NCBI GenBank assembly: GCA_963682175.1
Contig: OY821784.1
Span: 21,619,621 to 21,683,620, forward strand
DNA length: 64,000 nt
Direction of reading: 5' to 3'
Origin: Triglochin maritima
Taxonomy: Eukaryota > Streptophyta > Magnoliopsida > Alismatales > Juncaginaceae
Positions 56,160 to 64,000 of the stretch are shown here, in pieces. Below the pieces are notes generated by a model. That model saw only the letters and a program-made list of their open reading frames with translations, searched no databases and had not been told where the DNA came from. Made by a program: the position numbers and the translations under genes. Each line of letters starts with the position of its first letter. Within the stretch, counting starts at the first letter, position 1.

Positions 56160-57960
56160 GTATAAAACACAATTTCTCCACTAGTTTCTCTCCCTTACCC
56201 CTCCGAATCTGAGGGAAACCGTGCTCAGCCCTCCAACCCGAAACCCTACCCTCCTCCGGCGGCTTTGACCCAGGCGACCTCTCCTCCGGCAACCACCACC
56301 CCAACTACTTCTCCACTGGCGACCACCCTCCCGACTCTTCTTCATTTTCTCCCCTTCCTCGATTTCACTGGTAATGGCTTATTCCGGTGTTCCACGTGGC
56401 AAGTCGGGTTGATTGCGGCTAGGGTTCCGAAGACGACGACCAAGGGTTTCGACGACACGCGGGCTTGGGTTCGGACGACGACGGGCAAGGGTTTCCACTC
56501 GCGATTTCTGGTACGTTATCTTCATTTTTATGTTCGATTTGTGGGTGTTTTTATATGAATTGGGTGTTTTTCATGGGATTTGGGGTGTATTTTCTCTGAT
56601 TTTCAAGAGATTTTGTGGGATTGTGGGTCAATTGTGATTTTTTGGTTAAGATTTTGGGGGTTCTCAGATCGGTTCTGGTTTGTGGTATGGTTTGTTACCA
56701 TGTAGAATTAGTAATTTTTTGAGGTCTGGTTTCTTCTCAGATCGGTCCTTGTTTGTTACCATCATGTAGGATTAGTAATCAACAAATTTATATTCAATTT
56801 TGATTTGCATATGAGTTTTGGGGGGTAATTTCAGTTTTGATATAACTACTTATTGTTTTGATTCGGATGCTTGGAGGTTACTTTTTGTAGTTCTTAAGAG
56901 ATTTTTGGTGTGGAGTGGGGAAGAATGTTGTGAAGACCATGGTTATGAAGACCATAGTTGCAACAATTAAAGACCAATCAAAGACATAGTTAACATGGTA
57001 ACTGAGTTCATGTGAAATAGTTCATTAACAGTAAGGTTACCCCTTGAACGTGGTGAGGGAGTGAGCAGGTCATACTTTGTAGTATAAATCCTTAGTAGAA
57101 CTCTAGGATTCTTATTTCCTACTTGCCAAATCTTTAATATTGTTGTTAGGGCTGTTTTAGTTGTTGTCATTAACTTATAGTAACTTGATGTTTTATTAGT
57201 TGCAAATGTCTGTTTTTTTTCCAGATATGAGATTGATTATTAGCTTGCATTTTCAGATATGAGATTGTTTTTTCTTCTGATATGAGATTGATTATTAGCT
57301 TGCATTGATATTAGACATCACTTCACATTCTAAAGTAGTTATTATCTATACTATATTCTGATTGTAGTATGTTCATTGAGTATTATCTATACTGCATTTT
57401 TGGCTCTTCTGGCTTGCCTTTTCTCTAACATTCCAGGTCTGTTTGCATCAGCAATCCTCACATATAATGAGATAAAATTTCGATCATTTTGGTAATGCTT
57501 GATCAGCTTTGATAGTCTATTTAAATTCCATCTTTTGGTTTTTAGGAGAAAAAGAGTTATCGTTCCTCTCGATGTTTCTCACTCTCGTCGCTCCAGGCCA
57601 AACTACGAATTTGAGGCAAGTTAATCCTACTTGCTGTTATTAGTTGTCATCTTAACACCCATTGCACCAAGTACGTCCTGCTTCCCACTTCTACAAAAAA
57701 AAATTAAAAGAAATAAGCCGTTATAATGTTGCCGACATTTCTAATATATGTTGTGTTAATTAAACAGAGGGACTCCGGAAGGTGCGGGGTACTTGCCTAC
57801 TATGAGATGGTGTTCTGTACAAGTTTGTCCTAATGGCAATAGTATGCTTTGTATTTTGTGGAATCTGATGTGAATAAAGCTTTAATGAGTTTAGAAAATG
57901 TGTTGTGAGCATTCTTTTGTATATGTACGTGTAACTTTTCATTGGTTTATCAAGTTTTAA
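56160..57960 (+). other. Possible spliced transcription unit, product unknown
   Basis: A TATA-like 'agtataaaacac' (56158-56169) is followed by CT/CCG-rich leader DNA. The donor CTG|GTACGT at 56510/56511 opens a T-rich intron ending TTTTTAG at 57545; exon 2 (57546-57615) ends GAG|GCAAGT, the usual form of a GC-AG donor; acceptor AAACAG at 57767; then AATAAA at 57873-57878. An open frame through exon 1 (from about 56265) is Thr/Pro-rich with no domain I know and ends soon after splicing. It may be a real short transcript, the first exons of a captured gene, or the 5' part of a transposon gene. Confidence 0.3.
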
Positions 57961-58044
57961 ATGTGTTTAACGCAAATAACAATTGTATGATAAAAAGGAT
58001 GGCCCTGGGAGTCCTAGAAGGACAGAAGAAATCATCTGCTTAAT

Positions 58045-58967
58045 TAGGGGTGAGCAAAATTTGGTTCGACCTGATTTTTTGGACCGAACTAGATCGGACC
58101 GAATTTTTTCAGTCCGGTCTTTGGTCCGCCAAATTCCTAAGATTCGGGTTCAGTCCGGTCTAAAACCCAAATCCGGACCGAAACCAGAATATCATCAAAA
58201 CCAAATACCAATTCCCAAATAATATTCCGAAATCCCTAACATTTCTCTCCTCTCATTTCCATCGCCGATCACTGTTTGCAGCGAGGCGTCTTCCTCCCTT
58301 CCGACAACCGTGAGGTGTCTCCGTCCCTTCTCTACTCCATCGCTGTCCTCCCAGCCTCACCCGTTACGTGGCTTCTTCTTCTTCTACCTATCGTTCTCGT
58401 CCTCTCCGCCACAAACTAATTCGACGGTACTTCCCTCTTCCCCCCGTCTCGGAGCGATCCTACATGTTCTGTTTTGAGGTGGAAGATTTTGTTTCGGTGG
58501 AGGAGATTGATTTGGATGGGTCGGTGTCTGAGGATTCGATTTGGATTGGGTTAGATCATGGTGTGGTGGAGTCTTGAGTTGGATTGGGGTTAGTGAGTGA
58601 GTGGTGGTGGTAATAATCAACGCAGTGTTAGGAGGTTTTTGAGCTTGATGACGTCTAATGTGGATTCCTTTAATGTTGTTTTAGCTGTTATGTTGGTGGT
58701 GATTTTGGAGCTTGTTGATGTCTGATGTAGATTCTCTTAGTGTGTTATTTTCACATGCTGTATTTGCCTTTTCAGTATTTGGTTTGGTTAAGTGTTTATG
58801 CTTTAGTTTTAGTGTGTTCGGTCCAACAAGGTTCGGTCCGGTCTTGGACTAGATCGAAGCTATTTGGTCCGAGTTGGACTAGACCGAACTCGGTCCGGTC
58901 TTCGGTCTGAGGATTCTTTAAATTCGGGTCTCGGTCTGGTCCGGTCCCGGACCGATGCTCATCCCTA
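58045..58967. mobile_element. hAT-type non-autonomous element, 923 bp
   Basis: TIRs TAGGGGTGAGCA and the complement of TGCTCATCCCTA (11 of 12), and an 8-bp duplication TGCTTAAT / TGCCTAAT with one mismatch (58037-58044; 58968-58975). Subterminal regions are full of GGACCGAA / TTCGGTCC repeats. The centre has a CT-rich leader-like part (58250-58420), an open 69-codon stretch (58368-58574), and GT-rich DNA. No transposase. Confidence 0.82.
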
Positions 58968-58975
58968 TGCCTAAT

Positions 58976-59607
58976 TATCATGTTATATTTGCATTGTTGC
59001 AATACCTCCAATGTTAATTAAAAGAGTGCATCTCAAATATGATTTCTTCGTAACTCAGATATCTGTGATGAATCAATCAAGTCATTTGAAATCCATAGTT
59101 TTCAAACTATACTGCTTATCTAACAATGAACTGCAAACATATTGCCTATATGCTCTTCTTGCCTTAAAGTTTATCATTTACAAACTCCAAAATTTGCAAG
59201 ATCATTTGAGCCACAATGGATTTTGCGGAAAAATATGACAAATTCTACGTGGGTTGGTTGAATATTAACATTTATGTATTTTGACGTAATGTGATTTGGA
59301 TTGTAATATTATTGAGATTAAAATAATAATTTTTCATTTAGAAATTAAATTGTAACTACAAAGTTACTCATATTTTCTAATGGTAGACACAAACAACATA
59401 ACCTATTTTTTGTTGGATTCCAGGGACAGACACAAACAACAGAATCTATTTTCAGTCGGATTCCAGAAACAGACACAAACAACAGAAATCGGTGAAAGGG
59501 AAACTGTTTTCCATTGGATTCTGTTTTCTTCTGCTTTCAGTTTGACCCGAAAATCAGTTTTTGGAAGTTTCCGTGCCACTAACACTTGATGATTTGCTGG
59601 TGTTATT
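58976..59607. other. No recognisable gene; short 43-bp tandem repeat
   Basis: At about 59391-59500 the phrase 'ggattccag', then 'gacacaaacaaca', 'tatttt' recurs with a period of about 43 bases (two full copies and a part copy). The rest is AT-rich and uninformative. Confidence 0.5.
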
Positions 59608-61174
59608 TGATTGACATCATTTCATGCTTTTATTTGTATCTTATATCCATTATCTTACACCTAAGCAATGCTACTTGACGAGTTTTATGTTTGAATTTTA
59701 GAAATAAAGAGGTTTGAAGAGAAGAGCCATGAAAGGACCCAAAAGCAGGAAAAATCACTTAATTGTGAGACCTGGGGACTAAGATGCAACGGAGAAGGAC
59801 CTGAACGTAAGACCGAAGGACCTAAGAGCAAAACAGAAAACTCCACACCATCATGCGGAGTATTTTGGCAATTCTAATTGGGTCGGAGCTACAACAAGCG
59901 AAGTAGATGCATCCAAAACCAACAAATACACCAAGAAAAGCCCAGCATGAAAACCAGACGGATCTGGAACTTATAGACCGCCAATTGGCGGTCTTGGACC
60001 GCAAATTGGCGGTCCCGATAGCTCTAGATCCGCTTAGCTTTCAAGAGCACGTGCATTAGTGTATTCTTAGTCTATTTTTGATATTTATTTAGTCCCACAT
60101 CGGGGGATTGTCCCGGATTAGCTTTTTTCATGCTTATAAATAGAACTCTTCACCTTCCATTGTATTATCTCCCTCTTTAGTGTCCATATTCCCTACTAAG
60201 AGTGAAGCCTTGAAGCAAAACTCTGGTGGAGGAAGGGCTGCTTGTATTGAGTAGGTTAATAATAGATGTTTTTTCCTTTAATTGTGTTGTTTCTCTCTTA
60301 GTTTCATTTCTTTTCATATGCATGCTTGTTTGTTTGTTTTGTTTTATGCTTCTTTAATATTTCATGCTTGATTATTGTAGTTTCATTTCAGTATAATGTT
60401 TCATTTTCTTAGAGTAGTTAGTTTAAATATGTGTGAGTAGTTCCATCCCCATTTGGGGGTGGAGAAATATGTGATATGATCATGAAGTGTATTAAGTGTG
60501 TGTTATCTTAATCCCTTGAGCTTTATATGATTTCCATAACCATCTAATGAGTTTTCACTCTTATCTTTGATATGCTAATACTCTTGAATGAAGCTTAGCT
60601 TATGCTTTGATTAGTAGACCTATTTTATGGGGAATGATAATGTTAGGATATTGATGAAATTAATATTGGAAACACAATTTGTAGTGTATGTACTCTTGTA
60701 GTCTTGTTGCCTTTACCTTAGTTAATGTCTTGTATGTTTTAATGATGTAGTCTTATCTTAATTCATGTGGAGGCATAGTAGGGTCTAGTCTTTATACATG
60801 AGTTCATTTAGCTTCATTTCAATTATTGTCTTGTATGTTTTAATGATGTAGTCTTATCTTAATTCATGTGGAGACAAAGTTGGATGTAGTTTTATGATTT
60901 TATGCACTACATGTTGTGTAGAGCTTAATTGAACACACACACATATCTTTCTATTCACATTATTTCTCTACCCCCTATGAGGTTTAGTTTTATTGCTTCT
61001 CTTCCTTTCATTTTTACATTCTAGTGTAGTTAGTGTAATCAATATTTCTCTCCATTTTTTTTACCACTCGCCTTCGCACAAACCAAACGTCGACACACCT
61101 CCCAGTAGACGACCCGTATTTGTCACCGCTTCAACGCGGACGTGCACTTGCGGTTTAAATAAAACGATCAATCA
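59608..61174 (+). repeat. Athila LTR, probable solo LTR
   Basis: 1567 bp from TGATTGACATC to CGATCAATCA. Dyad pair at about 59976-60015; TATA (cttataaatag, about 60134-60144). Neither flank shows internal DNA clearly (the left has only 'ggtgttatt') or a primer site, so it may be solo, but the 5-base flanks TTATT and TGATG do not match. Confidence 0.75.
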
Positions 61175-62056
61175 TGATGGCGTTGAGTTCTCTTTGTTTG
61201 TCTTCGTGTTTCATATTTTGGTTTGTAACGAAGAAATATAGGTGTAGTAGCATATTAGTATTAATGCTTGTTTGGATTTTTTTGGAAGAAATAGAATAGA
61301 ACATTTTTAATTTGCATTATCTCTAATCCATGTTCTGTTAACTTAGTTTGTGGTTTTTTGTTTTTCTTTTCTGATAGTGTTGTTGGAGAGTTATTCCCAA
61401 GAATGTGTTTGATACGTTACGAAACCATTGAGAGAGATATTATAAGAAAATTTTGAAATCCCCATATTGTTGGGCTAGAAGAGAACAGGAACCAAAGAGA
61501 GAGGATACACATTTCATTTCACACATCACTATTGATTACAAATATGCATATTTATAATCAACACAATACAACTACTAACCCAAAAAACAAAAAAAACCAC
61601 TAAGCACTCTACTAATTACCATGGTTAAAAGTGACCTTTCAAATGAGAATCAATTTCACCAACAACCCTAAATCAATACCTATCAAATTCAAACATTCTT
61701 TCGTTATGACTTATGCCTATCTATCTACCTTACAGCACAAACTTGAGTTAACTTAATTTTGGGAAGTAAAATTCAAGTTTGCCCTTCTCTTTCTTATAAA
61801 TCTCAAATACAACAATCTTAAATTAAAATTTTAAAAATAAGGGAAGTAAAAAAAATGTTGGTAGCTTTTTCTTGAGGGGTTACCGAAAATTCAAAGTTGG
61901 GTTTACTTTTTTCTTAAAATTTTCATATTTTAATAATAATTTATTAACATTTAAGACTTATAAGAACAAAGAAGGTAAAAAAAATGTAATTTACACCATT
62001 AAGAGTTAACTTAACTCATGTTTATGATGAGAGAAGTGTGAAAAGATTACAAGGGT
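61175..62056. other. No recognisable gene
   Basis: AT-rich DNA. A T-rich stretch ending 'cttttctgatag' near 61376 could be an intron end, but no flanking exon is recognisable. Confidence 0.35.
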
Positions 62057-62431
62057 GTAACATCCTCACAGCGGAAAATTTAACATTTTAATAACACACA
62101 ATCAACAGAAGATATTACACAAATAAGGAAGACAGGTGCACCAACATATATAATATATATATTTGAACATCGGAGTATTTCAAAAGTTGTGATTACATCA
62201 AAGGATATACAACGAATACAGTAATCACCCGACCTCAACTGAGAGAAAGCTGGATCCGGTAGCAGTGCTCCTCTCCTCGGTCACCACCCCCCTATCGCCG
62301 ATCACGACCTGAAAGTAAACATGCAACAATGCCTGAGTTTCCGGAAGGAAACCCCGTATGCCAAGCTCTACAATGCATGAAATGAAAGCACCCTAGCATG
62401 CAATTCTACTAACAAGAAAAACATCTCAAAC

Positions 62432-62870
62432 AGGCTGGGCTTCAGGGCTCTTTCACCCAACCACGACACACACCACAATCACGGGGCTCCAGGGCTCTTT
62501 CACCCAACCACCGCATCACACACTCGTCGCCAAGCTGGGCTCCAGGTCTTTTTCAACCAACCCAAACGTCCAACGGCTCCAGGTCTTTTTCAACCAACCC
62601 CTACACGCGGTCCCTGCTCAGGCTCCAGGCCTTTTTCAGCCAACCTGGACGCACTACGGAGCTCCAGGTCTTTTTCAACCAATCCTGCACAGACTAGCTG
62701 GACTTCAGGTCTCTTTCAACCAACCGCAGCTCTCACACAGTTACGGGGCTCCAGGTCTTTTTCAACCAACCACTGCAACACCACATTCTAAGCTGGGCTC
62801 CAGGCCTTTTTCAGTCACCAAAGCTCTCACACAGTTACGGGGCTCCAGGTCTTTTTCAACCAACCACCGC
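62432..62870 (+). repeat. Minisatellite, ten units of about 45 bp
   Basis: The core GGCTCCAGGTCTTTTTCAAC, then CAACC, recurs near 62432, 62484, 62534, 62575, 62619, 62658, 62700, 62744, 62795 and 62840. The spacing of 39-52 bases varies because the AC-rich linker between cores is variable, while the core is conserved. Confidence 0.85.
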
Positions 62871-62969
62871 AACACTCGTGCACCCTAGCACACTTGCCGG
62901 AAAAACATCGGCATCACAACTCACCCCACTCAGACAACCACAACAACACCTCCATAGTGCAAAACTGGA

Positions 62970-63400
62970 CACAAACGGTCGACCAAACCAAAAGTCCCGG
63001 TCAACCGAATCAAGCAAAATACAGGGCACTCCATCGGTCGACCGATTCCCACCAACAACACTCGTTCGGTCGAACCAAAGTCAAGGGACGGTCGACCGTT
63101 TAGATGGTCAACTCCCAGGTTCAACGAACAAAACGACCATTCGGTCGAACGACAAAGGGGCCTCGTTCGACCGAATGTCACCTGGGACGAATCCCACAAT
63201 CTTCACAACGAATTCGGTCGAACCCCCGAGCACTCTCGGTCGACCGAATTCCACCATGGAATAATCCCTCACTTGCACCACGAATCCAGTCGAACGTCCG
63301 AGCACTCTCGGTTGACCGAATTCCACTAGAGCGTTCCCCACACTCAGCAACAAGTCCGGTCGACCGAAACCACATTCGGTCTAACCGACCACTCAATCCA
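62970..63400. promoter_or_regulatory. CGGTCGACCG cluster in LTR-like fragment
   Basis: Exact cores near 63034, 63089, 63236 and 63357, with GGTCGAAC, GGTTGACC and GTTCGACCG forms between. A longer unit 'aattcggtcgaac' with 'gagcactctcgg' and 'accgaattccac' is duplicated at about 63210-63255 and 63280-63330. Confidence 0.75.
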
Positions 63401-63410
63401 CTTAAGTCAC

Positions 63411-64000
63411 TGATTGACATCATTTCATGCTCATATTTGTATCTTATATCCATTATCTTACACCTAAGCAATGCTACGTGACGAGTTTTATGTTTAGTTT
63501 TCAGGAATAAAGAGGTTTGAAGAGAAGAGCCATGAAAAGACCTAAAAGCAGGAAAAAAGACTTAATTGTGAGACCTGAGGACTAAGATGCAAGGGATAAG
63601 GACCTGATCGTAAGACCGAAGGACCTAAGAGCAAAACAGGAAACTCCACACCATCATGTGGAGTATTTTGACAATTCGATTCGGGTCGGAGCTCCAACAA
63701 ATCAAGTAGATGCATCCAAGACCAAGAAATACTTCAAGCAAAGCCCAACACAAAAAGCAGACGGATCTGGGCTTTCATTTCAGTATAATGCTCCATTTTG
63801 TTAGAGTAAGTTTAAATATGTGTGAGTAGTTCCATCCCCATTTGGGGGTGGAGAAATATGTGATATGATCATTTAGTGTATTAAGTGTGTTATCTTAATC
63901 CCTTGAGCTTTATATGATTTCCATAACAATCTAACGGGTTTTCACTCTTATCTTTGATATGCTAATGGTTTTGAATTAAGCTTAACTTATGCTTTGATTA
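63411..64000 (+). repeat. Athila LTR with internal deletion, runs off the window
   Basis: TGATTGACATC start at 63411. Compared with 59608-61174 it lacks about 400 bases between 'ggatctggg' (63765-63773) and 'ctttcatttcag' (63774-63785), which removes the dyads and the TATA box. It continues past position 64000. Confidence 0.8.

Larger units (their letters stand above)
62057..63410 (+). repeat. LTR-like fragment with minisatellite and CGGTCGACCG cluster
   Basis: A start TGTAACATCCTCACAGCGG resembles 5' ends of plant gypsy LTRs. It holds a minisatellite (62432-62870) and a GGTCGACCG cluster (62970-63400), then is cut by an Athila LTR at 63411 before any TATA box. The class and orientation are inferred only from the start and from the position of clusters in other LTRs. 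Confidence 0.45.

Noticed and set aside
59603..61179. Target duplication for the LTR at 59608
   Set aside because: The flanking five bases TTATT and TGATG do not match, so solo-LTR status is not proven.

Overview
The window is repeat-dense nuclear DNA of a flowering plant, most likely a eudicot. The signs are Athila-type Ty3/gypsy elements with a tRNA-Asp primer-binding site, Ty1/copia LTRs several kb long once nesting is counted, hAT-type elements with 8-bp target duplications, and a FAR1/Mutator-like transposase with plant-type GT-AG introns. I see no intact ordinary host gene, no tRNA or rRNA gene, no CRISPR array and no bacterial-style operon. Almost everything is mobile-element DNA, much of it nested.

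Layout. 1-2834: Athila-type LTRs and a 3' internal piece on the + strand. 2835-3685: a broken chromovirus-like protease joined to an LTR piece. 3686-11553: an old, nonsense-riddled Athila-like element on the - strand (gag, protease, RT, RNase H and integrase all recognisable). 12253-14009: a solo LTR with target duplication GGTAG. 14275-15590: a hAT-type non-autonomous element. 16597-19917: a truncated copia LTR (-) with another solo LTR (16919-18459) nested in it. 20431-20686: a foldback hairpin. 21257-32150: a copia pol remnant and its 3' LTR, split by a very young non-autonomous Athila derivative at 23097-30501 (LTRs differ at one base seen; target duplication ATTAT). 32388-39007: a solo copia LTR in the opposite orientation, split by a second, older non-autonomous derivative at 33447-38016 (target duplication GTGAC). 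39008-41713: a repeat-flanked gene fragment and a dead hAT transposase. 42472-45005 (+) and 53144-55723 (-): a DUF1985-like coiled-coil gene and a FAR1/Mutator-like transposase gene facing each other, separated by 8.1 kb of inserted Athila LTR DNA that itself holds a solo copia LTR (49488-51620). 56.1-57.9 kb: a possible spliced transcript of unknown nature. 58045-58967: a second hAT-type element. 59608-64000: more Athila LTR copies and another LTR-like piece with a minisatellite.

Four points stand out. (1) The palindrome CGGTCGACCG and degenerate forms are clustered just upstream of the TATA box in LTRs of several apparently unrelated families. (2) The DUF1985-like gene and the FAR1-like gene each carry a GT-AG intron of almost 700 bp filled with the same 21-bp minisatellite in the same sense orientation. 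If the later Athila DNA is removed the two genes become adjacent and convergent, like mudrA/mudrB of maize MuDR, which suggests one two-gene element. (3) A young non-autonomous Athila derivative keeps one open 503-codon chimeric frame (gag N-terminus, CCHC knuckle, linker, RT scrap) with capsid, protease, most of RT and integrase deleted. (4) Two copia LTRs with convergent promoters lie tail to tail around a 0.24-kb spacer, a natural source of double-stranded RNA.
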